A DNA stretch of 13,478 nucleotides, taken from Paracoccaceae bacterium (GTDB taxonomy: Bacteria; Pseudomonadota; Alphaproteobacteria; Rhodobacterales; Rhodobacteraceae). Both the position numbers and the translations under genes were made by a program. The notes beneath the pieces were generated by a model. That model ran no database searches and had not been told where the DNA came from. It worked only from the letters and a program-made list of their open reading frames with translations. The stretch covers positions 11,298 through 24,775 of the forward strand of contig JABSSB010000036.1 of the NCBI GenBank assembly GCA_013214715.1, written 5' to 3'. Shown here piece by piece: positions 6,801-12,665 of this stretch; position 1 is the stretch's first letter, and each line of letters begins with the position of its first letter.

Positions 6801-8937
6801 AGGCTCGCCCGACATTCAGCTGGTTCACAACGTCGAAAATAAGCGTGGCTGCCTTGGCCTGTGACATGTTCGATTGCAGGCGTCGGCCGATCTTCAGATG
6901 CACCCTCTCGCGGGCTTCTGTCGGGATCAGGGAATAGACCGCCTGCTGAACGCGGTCATGGCTGAATTTGTAGAGCCCATGCCCCAGTGGCAGGATCAGC
7001 CCTTCGGCCAGACCCGGTTGCAGCTGGTCCATGGCTGTTTCCGCATCCGTGTCGGCGATCCAGCACAGCGTTTCGATGTCAAACCGGTTGCCAACACAGG
7101 CGGCCAATTCGAGGGTTTCACGCGGCGCCGCTGCCAACCGGCGCACTTTGCCTGCCATCAGATCAACAACATTGTCCGCGATGTTTTTTTGCGCAATCTG
7201 CGTGGCATCCCAGACCCAATGCGCGGCATCATAGTCAAACTGAAGCAGCCCTTCATCAGCAAGAGATTTCAGGAATTCGGTCGCAAAGAACGCATTCCCA
7301 CCGGTCTTGTCATGCACCAGTTGCGCGAGAGGCATGACATCCTTGTCCGATGCATTCAGCGCGTCCGACAGCAAGGAAACCAAGTCTTCAAGGCTCAGGT
7401 TTTCGACCCGGATTGTCTCGGGTACCAGCCCGCTATCGCGGATCTCATCTACCGTGCGGATGAAGGCATGTGTCGGATCAACCTCATTGTCGCGATAGGC
7501 GCAAATCACCAGAAGATGCCCGCCGTCAGGATCTGTCATCAAGGATTGCAGCAACGCGAGCGAGGCAGAATCCGCCCATTGCAGATCGTCGATGAAAATG
7601 ACCACCGGATGCTCGGGCTGCGCCAGCACCCGCAGGAATTTGCGGAAGACATAGAAAAAGCGGTTCTGTGCCTCGGCCCCGCCGACCTCGGGGATGGGGG
7701 GTTGCTCGCCGACAATATGAGCAAGGTTGGGCAGCACATTGGTCAACACGCGGCCTTCTTCGCCCAGCGCCTCTTGCAGCGCCTCGCGCAAAACCGCCAA
7801 AGATGCTTCATCCTGCGTCAGAAGCGTGTCGATCAGCTCTCCCAATGCGTCGAGCAGCGCGAAATAGGGCGTGGCGCGTTGCAGCTGGTCGAATTTCCCG
7901 CTGCAGAAATAGCCCCGCCTTGCGGTGATGGGTTTGTGAACCTCATGCACCAGCGCGGTTTTGCCCGCGCCGGAATAGCCTTCGACCAACAACAGGTTTC
8001 GCGCCCCTTCGGCGGCATGATCAAAGGCTTTGATGATCTCAGCCACTTCGGCTTCTCGACCGTAAAGCTTTTGTGGCAGACGGAAGACGCTGGCGAAATC
8101 GCGTTCGGCCAACGTAAACACCTGATGCGCGGCGTCGCCCTGAACCAACACCAGGCATTTTTCGAGGTCATGTTTCAAACCCCGCGCCGATTGATAACGA
8201 TCATCGGCATTCTTGGCCAAAAGCCGTCCGACAATCTGCGACAACACATGCGGGACATCCGGGTTCAGCTCATGTGCGTCGGGTGCCATCTGGGCCAGAT
8301 GCGCGTGGACGGTTTCGATCGTGTCCATCCCGGCAAAAGGCACATCCCCGGTCAGCATCTCATAAAGCGTGACACCGAAGGAATAGAGGTCCGAGCGGTA
8401 ATCCACCATCCGGTTCATGCGCCCCGTCTGCTCGGGCGAGACATAGGCGATGGTGCCTTCGATCCGTTCGGGATTGCCGATATAAGGCTGCTTGAGGTTC
8501 AGATTGGTAGAGATGCCAAAATCGATCAGCCAGACGCGCCGTTCCTGCAGGTCCACGATCAGGTTATGCGGTGTGATATCCTTGTGGATGATCCGGTTGT
8601 CATGGATCTCGGCCAGCGCATCCGCAGCGGCAATCGCTATATGCAGCGCGTCTTCGACATCCCCCGCCTTGTCGCGGAACGCATCTTTCAGGGATTGGCC
8701 ATCGACCCATTCCATGACCAGAACATGGCGGTTATTTTCGCGCCCCTTATCCAGGACGTTGCGGATACCCGACAGGCCCAGCCCTTCGATAATGTCGAAT
8801 TCATTGTGAAATTGCGCGATATCTTCGGGCGTTGGAAACTCATAGTTCAGAACCTTTACGGCCAGCGGCTCCCCATCCGGGCCGACGCGTTTGAAGACCT
8901 TGGATTTCCGACTTTCATAAACCAGACGATCGCTCAC
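3823..8937 (-). CDS. Giant Ser/Thr kinase - AAA ATPase - helical repeat - GAF - adenylate cyclase signalling protein
   Basis: 1704 residues, no signal peptide or membrane segment. Domains in order: (a) protein kinase, ~1-265: Lys28 (LAVKVL), Glu46, His118-Lys-Asp120 with Asn125, Asp139-Phe-Gly, then YVSPEQTGRMNR. The glycine loop is replaced by VYESRKSKVF, as usual for kinases fused to ATPases. (b) AAA/STAND-type ATPase, ~285-560: Walker A GYSGAGKT (Lys326), Walker B VVIFIDDLQWAD (Asp450/451). (c) Long alpha-helical, TPR-like region ~590-1265. (d) GAF domain ~1305-1460. (e) Coiled coil ~1460-1500. (f) Class III cyclase ~1505-1685: metal Asp1518 and Asp1562, base-selecting Lys1556 and Asp1628 (adenine type), transition-state Asn1635 and Arg1639. 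ATP-to-cAMP activity is therefore expected of a homodimer. Similar architectures usually end in a histidine kinase; here a cyclase replaces it. The GTG start at 8937 has GGAG 7 nt upstream and begins the kinase domain directly; an open frame extending to 9321 has no kinase-like content. The 3' end overlaps the lipoxygenase gene. Confidence 0.9.
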   Translation of the reverse strand: MSDRLVYESRKSKVFKRVGPDGEPLAVKVLNYEFPTPEDIAQFHNEFDIIEGLGLSGIRNVLDKGRENNRHVLVMEWVDGQSLKDAFRDKAGDVEDALHIAIAAADALAEIHDNRIIHKDITPHNLIVDLQERRVWLIDFGISTNLNLKQPYIGNPERIEGTIAYVSPEQTGRMNRMVDYRSDLYSFGVTLYEMLTGDVPFAGMDTIETVHAHLAQMAPDAHELNPDVPHVLSQIVGRLLAKNADDRYQSARGLKHDLEKCLVLVQGDAAHQVFTLAERDFASVFRLPQKLYGREAEVAEIIKAFDHAAEGARNLLLVEGYSGAGKTALVHEVHKPITARRGYFCSGKFDQLQRATPYFALLDALGELIDTLLTQDEASLAVLREALQEALGEEGRVLTNVLPNLAHIVGEQPPIPEVGGAEAQNRFFYVFRKFLRVLAQPEHPVVIFIDDLQWADSASLALLQSLMTDPDGGHLLVICAYRDNEVDPTHAFIRTVDEIRDSGLVPETIRVENLSLEDLVSLLSDALNASDKDVMPLAQLVHDKTGGNAFFATEFLKSLADEGLLQFDYDAAHWVWDATQIAQKNIADNVVDLMAGKVRRLAAAPRETLELAACVGNRFDIETLCWIADTDAETAMDQLQPGLAEGLILPLGHGLYKFSHDRVQQAVYSLIPTEARERVHLKIGRRLQSNMSQAKAATLIFDVVNQLNVGRALLADDAEIIALAELNLDAGKRSKLNSAFNTALDYLDCGIELLGHQPDPWASHYDLALALYTEATEAAYLSGKFDLMDVWFREILDRANSTLETVKPYEIRILAYKAENRFLDAINTGLELLDALGEKFPRNPNAVHVFRDLALTHFALRGRSNEDLMALPLMTDPEKSAAMRIIADITSSVYWGMPNLVPLIVFRMVRLSLKYGNHPVSCFAYGSYGVLLCGVLGAMREGYRYGQLALDLLDKLNAKEWKAQIYVTPYALIFHWNEHIRNTLRPLQQSFQIGMETGLIEFACVNTNIYCIQAYLCGRPLERVAEETRAYSELYQQFRQETNYNYNQVFRQAMLNLIGRSPDPVKLTGDAYDEDAMLVQNRERSDKTGTYFIHFNKLMLCYYFRRYDEAWEHAVEGRGLLDAILSKFEIPNHHFYEALTAIALAERKSGLSRQRLLLRARVNIAKLKRWSRFAPENYRHKYDLCAAELARINAKDNVARTFYDRAIAGASEHDYIHEQALAYELAGRFYVEHDRFVLAEFHLKAAYNAYREWGARAKQRDLAELYPKYLTNADQPAPQAVGGTTTTSMIDGSLLDITTVLKASTTISSEVVPANLLSVLMQIVLENAGAQRGLLLLDSPGGLMVQAHGERGGEQLDVMQAVPFEEHGGLSVPLVKFVHRTGEPVVIADAATDSRVKGQAYLEDQMPKSILCVPIVNQRKGVGVLYLENNLTIGAFTRDRVDLLTLLSGQIAVSIDNAMLYDQLEQKVAERTAELEQEKQKSDDLLLNILPAETAKELKQKGHADARHFDRVTVLMTDFAGFTELSSTLTPAELVAEIDACFKAFDLIAEKHRVEKIKTVGDAFMAAGGLPIPNSTHAENVLRAALEMRDFMRKRRENGHPNAMGIRIGVHTGPVVAGIVGVKKFQYDIWGDTVNTAARMESSGEVGEVNISQTTYELVKDTFSFRYRGELEAKGKGRVPMYFADHPERRKRRETTDEPGLAEH

Positions 8938-9029
8938 GACATGGCTCCGACCGATCGCTGCGCTGCAGCAACGCCGATGCCTGCCCCCGGACAGCGTCCG
9001 GGCAGCTGAAACCGCAAGGCGATTTTCAT
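8934..9029 (-). CDS. Candidate 31-residue leader ORF overlapping the kinase-cyclase start
   Basis: ATG at 9029 opens a 31-codon frame whose TGA (8936-8934) overlaps the GTG start of the kinase-cyclase gene (GTGA, 4-nt overlap type). A purine-rich stretch (GGAGAGGGA) lies about 9-10 nt upstream. The peptide starts MKIALRFQLPGR and is rich in Ala and Gly; I recognise no family. A stable hairpin (8981-9005) lies inside it. It could be a leader peptide that couples translation to the large gene, or chance. The start context is only moderate and there is no homology evidence. Confidence 0.25.
   Translation of the reverse strand: MKIALRFQLPGRCPGAGIGVAAAQRSVGAMS
8945..8948 (-). promoter_or_regulatory. 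Shine-Dalgarno supporting the GTG start of the kinase-cyclase gene
   Basis: GGAG on the minus strand lies 7 nt before GTG at 8937. The only nearby ATG (8943-8941) is out of frame and runs straight into TGA. The GTG is therefore the best start, and the first residues (MSDRLVYES) match the N-terminal pattern of ATPase-linked kinases. Confidence 0.6.
8981..9005 (-). promoter_or_regulatory. GC-rich hairpin in the leader of the kinase-cyclase operon
   Basis: On the minus strand CTGCCCGGAC, loop GCT, then GTCCGGGGGCAG pairs over about 10 bp with a 2-G bulge. It ends about 43 nt before the GTG start and has no T-tract, so it is not an intrinsic terminator. It could slow ribosomes or polymerase, or protect the 5' end of a processed transcript. 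Confidence 0.4.
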
Positions 9030-9079
9030 CTGGATGGTTCCCTCTCCACCTTCCTAGATCGGCATAGTGGCATGAAACG

Positions 9080-9096
9080 CCTCTCCGGGCGAGAGG
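9080..9096 (-). terminator. Weak hairpin downstream of the transpeptidase gene, possible terminator
   Basis: CCTCTC, loop GCCCG, GAGAGG on the minus strand, followed by CGTTTC. The stem is only 6 bp and the T run is poor, so it would be a weak terminator at best between the ribA-transpeptidase unit and the kinase-cyclase unit. The rest of the 218-bp gap (8938-9155) shows no clear promoter I can defend. Confidence 0.25.
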
Positions 9097-9146
9097 AGCT
9101 GCAAAAACAGTCCCGAGGCGTTGGCAATTAGTCGCAAATGCCGCCC

Positions 9147-9165
9147 GCGCGCCGATCAGGCGCGC
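9147..9165 (-). repeat. Inverted repeat over the transpeptidase stop codon
   Basis: GCGCGCC, loop TGATC, GGCGCGC on the minus strand. It is a perfect 7-bp stem whose loop contains the TGA stop at 9158-9156. No T-tract follows. It may stabilise the 3' end of the transcript; no further role is visible. Confidence 0.35.
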
Positions 9166-9653
9166 ACAATGACACGGCTGGAAAATCGGATGGCTTTGGC
9201 GATCTGCAACAGATGATCGCGCCGGAACGCAATGCAGCCTTCGGTTGGGTATCCCGGACGACGCCATTGGTGCAGGAAAATCGCCGACCCGCGCCCCTTC
9301 ACCGCATAGGGCCAGTTCCAATCGGTCAGAATAACCAGATCATAAAGCGGATCCGCCCGTCTGAGCCGTTCATGCGAAAACCCATGCGGCGCACGCACCA
9401 TCAGGTTGTAATCCGGGTCGCTCACATCATCCGACCACAGATCACCGGGCCGGATTGGCAAAGCCCAATCGGTCGGGCGGGGCATGCGATCAGGCCGGTA
9501 GAGCATGCCCACGATCCGGTGCACCCCCGAGGGCGTGGCGCCATCGCCTTCGCGCTTGCGTCGTGACACGCCGCCGCGTCCGATTGTGCAGGGATACAGC
9601 CGCCCGCCAAACCGAATCCCTTGCTGTGTCAAAACCAGATCGCGCGGGGTCAC
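9156..9653 (-). CDS. L,D-transpeptidase (YkuD) family protein
   Basis: A 165-residue protein of the small proteobacterial YkuD-type branch. YkuD enzymes use an active-site Cys to form L,D peptide crosslinks in peptidoglycan or attach proteins to it. Visible here: the N-terminal GRGGVSRRKREGDGATPSGV segment (residues 26-44), the YNLMVRAP stretch, and the catalytic region SAIFLHQW followed by PTEGCIAF, giving His128 and Cys140. The residue two before the Gly-Cys is Thr where many family members have Ser. No signal peptide or lipobox is seen, so how it would reach the periplasm is unclear. The GTG start (9653) overlaps the ribA stop as GTGA, so the two genes are translationally coupled. A periplasmic role is a family inference; activity is unproven. 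Confidence 0.85.
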   Translation of the reverse strand: MTPRDLVLTQQGIRFGGRLYPCTIGRGGVSRRKREGDGATPSGVHRIVGMLYRPDRMPRPTDWALPIRPGDLWSDDVSDPDYNLMVRAPHGFSHERLRRADPLYDLVILTDWNWPYAVKGRGSAIFLHQWRRPGYPTEGCIAFRRDHLLQIAKAIRFSSRVIVRA

Positions 9654-10741
9654 AGCATATGCCCGGATTTCGCGGCTTTGGTCGCCAGATAGGCCCGGTT
9701 CTGGGCGGTTTCTCCGACTTTGAGCGGGACGCGCTCGCTCACCGCGATGCCGTTGCGCTGCATCATGTCGATCTTGGCAGGATTGTTGGTCATCAGCCGC
9801 ACCGCGCCAAAGCCCAAACGGCGCAGGATATCGGCGCCGAGGCGAAAATCGCGCTCATCATCTTCGAACCCCAAGCGGTGATTGGCCTCGACCGTGTCGA
9901 AGCCCTGGTCCTGCAGCGAATAGGCGCGCATCTTGTTGGCCAGCCCGATCCCACGCCCTTCCTGATTGAGATAGAGCAGGACCCCTGCGCCCTCTTGCCC
10001 CATATGCTCCAGTGCGGCGTGCAGTTGCGGGCCGCAATCGCATTTCAGCGACCCCATCACATCGCCAGTGAAGCAAGCCGAATGCAGCCGCGCCAGAACC
10101 GGCGTGTCCCGGTCCGGGCGGCCGATTTCAAAGGCGTAATGCTCCTCTCCGCCATCCTCGGGCCGAAAGACATGCAACCGCCCGGCCTCTGCCGCGGCGA
10201 CGGGCACGCGGGCGGCCACAATCGGGTGAAGGGGGCTGCGTTCATCCAATAGCGGCGCAGCAAAATCGGACGGTATAAGGCACAGGTGATGCGCCGCGGC
10301 AAACCCAGCAGCATCCGGCAGTTCGACACCCACAACGCTGGGCAGCAAGCGGGCGGATTTCGCCATCGCCAGCCCCAAACGGAACGCGGCAACCGGCCCG
10401 CCATCGCGCGCCTCGTGAAACGGGCCTTTCATTGGGGTCGCCAGATCGGTCGCCGGATCGGCCAGCGCGCGCAACCAGTCCAACCCACCATCATCGGGCA
10501 GGGACACCCGCGCCAGATCGCCGTCATAGGCGCGCGCCTTCAGCGTTTGCGCCCGACGGGCCGTCAGCCCGATCCAGACCGGCCCCAGCGCCCGCATCGC
10601 CGCCAGCCGTCCCGCGCCCAGCGTTTCGGTCGCCGCCATCAACACGCCACCCGTGGCTTCCGTGACCACAACCGGCAGCCCAAGGCGCAGGTCACCGCGC
10701 GCGCGGGCCAGCAATTCCGGAAGGGTCGGGGCAAGGGTCAT
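9650..10741 (-). CDS. ribA: GTP cyclohydrolase II with N-terminal extension
   Basis: RibA opens GTP to 2,5-diamino-6-ribosylamino-4(3H)-pyrimidinone 5'-phosphate, formate and pyrophosphate, the first committed step of riboflavin synthesis. The C-terminal ~190 residues carry the zinc site Cys223, Cys234 and Cys236 (HSACFTGD, SLKCDCG; same 11+2 spacing as E. coli), the YLNQEGRGIGL catalytic segment, DTVEANHRLGF and MTNNPAKI. The first ~170 residues are weakly like the RibB (DHBP synthase) half of RibBA, but I do not see that enzyme's active-site motifs. This fits the ~360-residue alphaproteobacterial form, in which this half is probably non-catalytic. The upstream SD is weak (AGAGAA). It diverges from cenR across a 163-bp intergenic region; I saw no FMN riboswitch there. 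Confidence 0.93.
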   Translation of the reverse strand: MTLAPTLPELLARARGDLRLGLPVVVTEATGGVLMAATETLGAGRLAAMRALGPVWIGLTARRAQTLKARAYDGDLARVSLPDDGGLDWLRALADPATDLATPMKGPFHEARDGGPVAAFRLGLAMAKSARLLPSVVGVELPDAAGFAAAHHLCLIPSDFAAPLLDERSPLHPIVAARVPVAAAEAGRLHVFRPEDGGEEHYAFEIGRPDRDTPVLARLHSACFTGDVMGSLKCDCGPQLHAALEHMGQEGAGVLLYLNQEGRGIGLANKMRAYSLQDQGFDTVEANHRLGFEDDERDFRLGADILRRLGFGAVRLMTNNPAKIDMMQRNGIAVSERVPLKVGETAQNRAYLATKAAKSGHML

Positions 10742-10798
10742 CGGGTTCTCTTACTATCGTCGGGCCCTGTCTGTACGCCTGCAGATGGCAAATGTGAA

Positions 10799-10838
10799 AC
10801 ATTTCCTGTGCTGGCAACACGTGCGCGTGACATTTCCT
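10799..10838. promoter_or_regulatory. Paired direct repeat ACATTTCCT in the ribA-cenR intergenic region
   Basis: ACATTTCCT occurs at 10799-10807 and again at 10830-10838, 31 bp apart (about three helical turns). Each copy is preceded by GTGA (GTGAAACATTTCCT and GTGACATTTCCT). OmpR-family regulators often bind direct repeats, so this is a candidate operator for cenR (autoregulation) and/or ribA. Both promoters must lie in 10742-10904, but I cannot place -35/-10 boxes with confidence. Confidence 0.4.
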
Positions 10839-10904
10839 TACGGAATCTTGCCCAGGCCCGGCCTCCATCACATCTGACGTCAAAAGGGTGAACCGGAGGT
10901 TCCA

Positions 10905-11591
10905 ATGGCACAGTTGAAGAAGATCCTGCTTGTCGATGATGACGAAGACCTGCGCGACGCGCTGAGCGAGCAGTTGGTGATGACCGAAGATTTTGATGTC
11001 TTCGAAGCCGACAGCGGCACAACCGCGATGGAGCGGGCCCGCGAAGCGATTTACGATCTGATAATTCTGGATGTCGGCCTGCCAGACACTGATGGCCGCG
11101 AGTTGTGCCGCCTGATGCGGAAGCAGGGGGTGAAATCGCCCGTTCTGATGCTGACCGGCCATGACAGCGATGCCGACACGATCCTAGGTCTGGATGCCGG
11201 TGCCAATGATTACGTCACCAAACCATTCAAATTCCCGGTCCTGCTGGCGCGTATCCGCGCGCAGCTGCGTCAGCACGAACAATCCGAAGATGCCGTGTTC
11301 CAGCTTGGGCCCTATACGTTCAAGCCATCGATGAAGATGCTGATCACCGAGGATGAGCGCAAGATCCGCCTGACGGAGAAAGAGACCAACATTCTCAAAT
11401 TCCTTTACCGGTCGAATGACGGCGTGGTGGCCCGCGATGTGTTGCTGCACGAGGTTTGGGGCTACAACGCCTCGGTGACGACACACACGCTGGAAACCCA
11501 TATCTACCGCCTGCGTCAAAAGATCGAACCGGACCCATCAAACGCGCGGCTGCTGGTCACGGAAAGCGGTGGATACCGGCTGGTTGCTTGA
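10905..11591 (+). CDS. cenR: OmpR-family response regulator, CenR-like orphan
   Basis: 228 residues. Receiver domain ~5-120: acidic pocket Asp11-Asp13 (LLVDDDEDL), phosphoacceptor Asp56 (IILDVGLPD), Thr84 and Lys106 (YVTKPF). Winged-helix DNA-binding domain ~130-228: LTEKETNILKFLYR, HEVWGYN, THTLETHIYRLRQKIE and a C-terminal GGYRL hairpin. The sequence strongly resembles CenR, the cell-envelope regulator described as essential in Caulobacter and present in Rhodobacter, by recollection rather than search. No histidine kinase gene is adjacent, as expected for CenR. The start has GGAGG 5 nt upstream. It is monocistronic by layout, followed by a 3' hairpin and a strong terminator. It could be another closely related OmpR-type regulator. 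Confidence 0.88.
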   Translation: MAQLKKILLVDDDEDLRDALSEQLVMTEDFDVFEADSGTTAMERAREAIYDLIILDVGLPDTDGRELCRLMRKQGVKSPVLMLTGHDSDADTILGLDAGANDYVTKPFKFPVLLARIRAQLRQHEQSEDAVFQLGPYTFKPSMKMLITEDERKIRLTEKETNILKFLYRSNDGVVARDVLLHEVWGYNASVTTHTLETHIYRLRQKIEPDPSNARLLVTESGGYRLVA

Positions 11592-11625
11592 CGCAGATCA
11601 AGGCTGGATCACACGGTTCGGCCTG

Positions 11626-11657
11626 GCGTGACACATGAGGGCTTATGCCTGTCACGC
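11626..11657 (+). repeat. Long hairpin in the cenR 3' untranslated region
   Basis: GCGTGACA (11626-11633) pairs with TGTCACGC (11650-11657). An inner CATGA/TTATG stem (one G-T pair) with a GGGC loop extends this to about 13 bp with a 2-nt bulge. It lies 35 nt after the cenR stop and 28 nt before the terminator stem. No T-tract follows, so it is a separate structured element. Confidence 0.55.
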
Positions 11658-11684
11658 GAGAGAATTCCCCTCCCTGACGGACTG

Positions 11685-11710
11685 GACCGGGCCCTGCCCG
11701 GTCTTTTTTT
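11685..11710 (+). terminator. Intrinsic terminator of cenR
   Basis: GACCGGGC, loop CCT, GCCCGGTC gives a perfect 8-bp stem, followed at once by seven T (11704-11710). It is a textbook Rho-independent terminator for plus-strand transcription from cenR and separates cenR from xthA. Confidence 0.9.
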
Positions 11711-11731
11711 GCGCCTCTCCCGCCCGCGCCG

Positions 11732-11752
11732 CTGCGCATCCGAGATGCGCAG
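11732..11752. repeat. Perfect inverted repeat between the cenR terminator and xthA
   Basis: CTGCGCATC, loop CGA, GATGCGCAG: a perfect 9-bp stem. There is no T-tract on either side. It could be a protein-binding palindrome or an RNA hairpin in the xthA leader. Confidence 0.45.
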
Positions 11753-11769
11753 TCAGCGGTTGGGTCAAG

Positions 11770-11798
11770 CGCGCGCGGCGGCTGCGCCACCGCGCGCG
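11770..11798. repeat. Second GC hairpin upstream of xthA
   Basis: CGCGCGCGG (11770-11778) pairs with CCGCGCGCG (11790-11798); an inner GGC/GCC pairing around TGC continues the stem after one mismatch. No T-tract follows. Together with the 11732-11752 palindrome it fills most of the intergenic DNA before xthA. Confidence 0.45.
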
Positions 11799-11872
11799 AT
11801 CGGCGCCTCTGGTAACCCGCAGCGCTCCGCGATAGCGTGCCGCGACCTGACGATCACAACAAGGCCGCGCCC

Positions 11873-12661
11873 ATGACCTTCACTCTTGCCACCTGGAACA
11901 TCAACTCCGTCCGCCTGCGGGCCGGGCTGGTCGAAAAGCTGATGCGGGAAGAGGCGCCCGACGTGCTGTGCCTGCAGGAATGCAAATCACCCGTGGACAA
12001 GATCCCGCTCGAAGGGTTTCAGGCGCTGGGATATACCCACATGGTCGCGCGGGGGCAGAAGGGCTATAACGGCGTGGCGATCCTGTCCAAACTGCCAATC
12101 GAAGAGGTCGAAAGCCATGATTTCGCCACTCTTGGCCATGCGCGTCACATCGCGGGGCGGCTCGAAAACGGGGTCACCGTCCACAATTTCTATGTCCCGG
12201 CAGGAGGGGATGAGCCGGATCGCACGAAAAACGATAAATTCGGTCAGAAGCTCGATTACCTGACCGATATGCGCGATTGGGCGCATCGGACCAAACCACA
12301 AAAATCGATTCTGGTCGGAGATCTGAACATCGCCCCGCGCGAAGACGATGTCTGGTCGCATAAACAGCTTTTGAAAGTCGTGTCCCACACCCCGATCGAG
12401 GTCGAGCATCTAGCCCAGGCACAGGACGCTGGAAACTGGGTGGATGTCACACGACAGGATATCCCCGACGGGCAGCTTTACAGTTGGTGGTCCTATCGGG
12501 CGCGCGACTGGTCGGCTGCCGACAAAGGGCGGCGACTGGATCATGTCTGGGCAACCGGCGATATCTCGGGCGCGGCGCATGGCTCGCGCATTTTGCGCGA
12601 TGTGCGCGGTTGGGAAAAACCGTCGGATCACGCGCCGGTCTTTGCCAGCTTCGATCTGTAA
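11873..12661 (+). CDS. xthA: Exodeoxyribonuclease III (AP endonuclease)
   Basis: 262 residues, close to E. coli ExoIII (268). It cleaves DNA 5' to abasic sites and removes 3' blocking groups in base excision repair, acting on the nucleoid with Mg2+. Motifs of the endonuclease/exonuclease/phosphatase fold in order: ATWNINSVRLR, LCLQECK (metal-binding Glu36), KGYNGVAILS, NFYVPAGGDE, VGDLNIAP, DKGRRLDHVWAT and SDHAPVFASF (catalytic His253). The ATG at 11873 was chosen because it starts directly at the fold (MTFTLATWN) with AAGG 8 nt upstream; a GTG 36 nt upstream would add 12 residues with no family support. It converges with the DUF533 gene, with only 4 bp between the stop codons. Confidence 0.93.
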   Translation: MTFTLATWNINSVRLRAGLVEKLMREEAPDVLCLQECKSPVDKIPLEGFQALGYTHMVARGQKGYNGVAILSKLPIEEVESHDFATLGHARHIAGRLENGVTVHNFYVPAGGDEPDRTKNDKFGQKLDYLTDMRDWAHRTKPQKSILVGDLNIAPREDDVWSHKQLLKVVSHTPIEVEHLAQAQDAGNWVDVTRQDIPDGQLYSWWSYRARDWSAADKGRRLDHVWATGDISGAAHGSRILRDVRGWEKPSDHAPVFASFDL

Positions 12662-12665
12662 GCGT

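Noticed and set aside
6874..9009. 711-codon open frame on the plus strand
   Set aside because: Antisense shadow of the kinase-cyclase gene. The minus strand carries clear domain motifs throughout, and the plus-strand product shows none and is rich in Gln, His and Arg as typical of shadows.
8938..9321. N-terminal extension of the kinase-cyclase frame up to 9321
   Set aside because: It would overlap the transpeptidase gene in another frame and has low-complexity content with no match to the kinase family; the GTG at 8937 has an SD and starts the kinase domain directly.
10742..10904. FMN riboswitch ahead of ribA
   Set aside because: The intergenic region is only 163 bp and shared with cenR, and I could not find the conserved multi-helix FMN aptamer segments in it.
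11837..11872. Upstream GTG start for exonuclease III
   Set aside because: It adds 12 residues (starting MPRPDDHNK) with no family support; the ATG at 11873 begins exactly at the conserved fold with a suitable SD.
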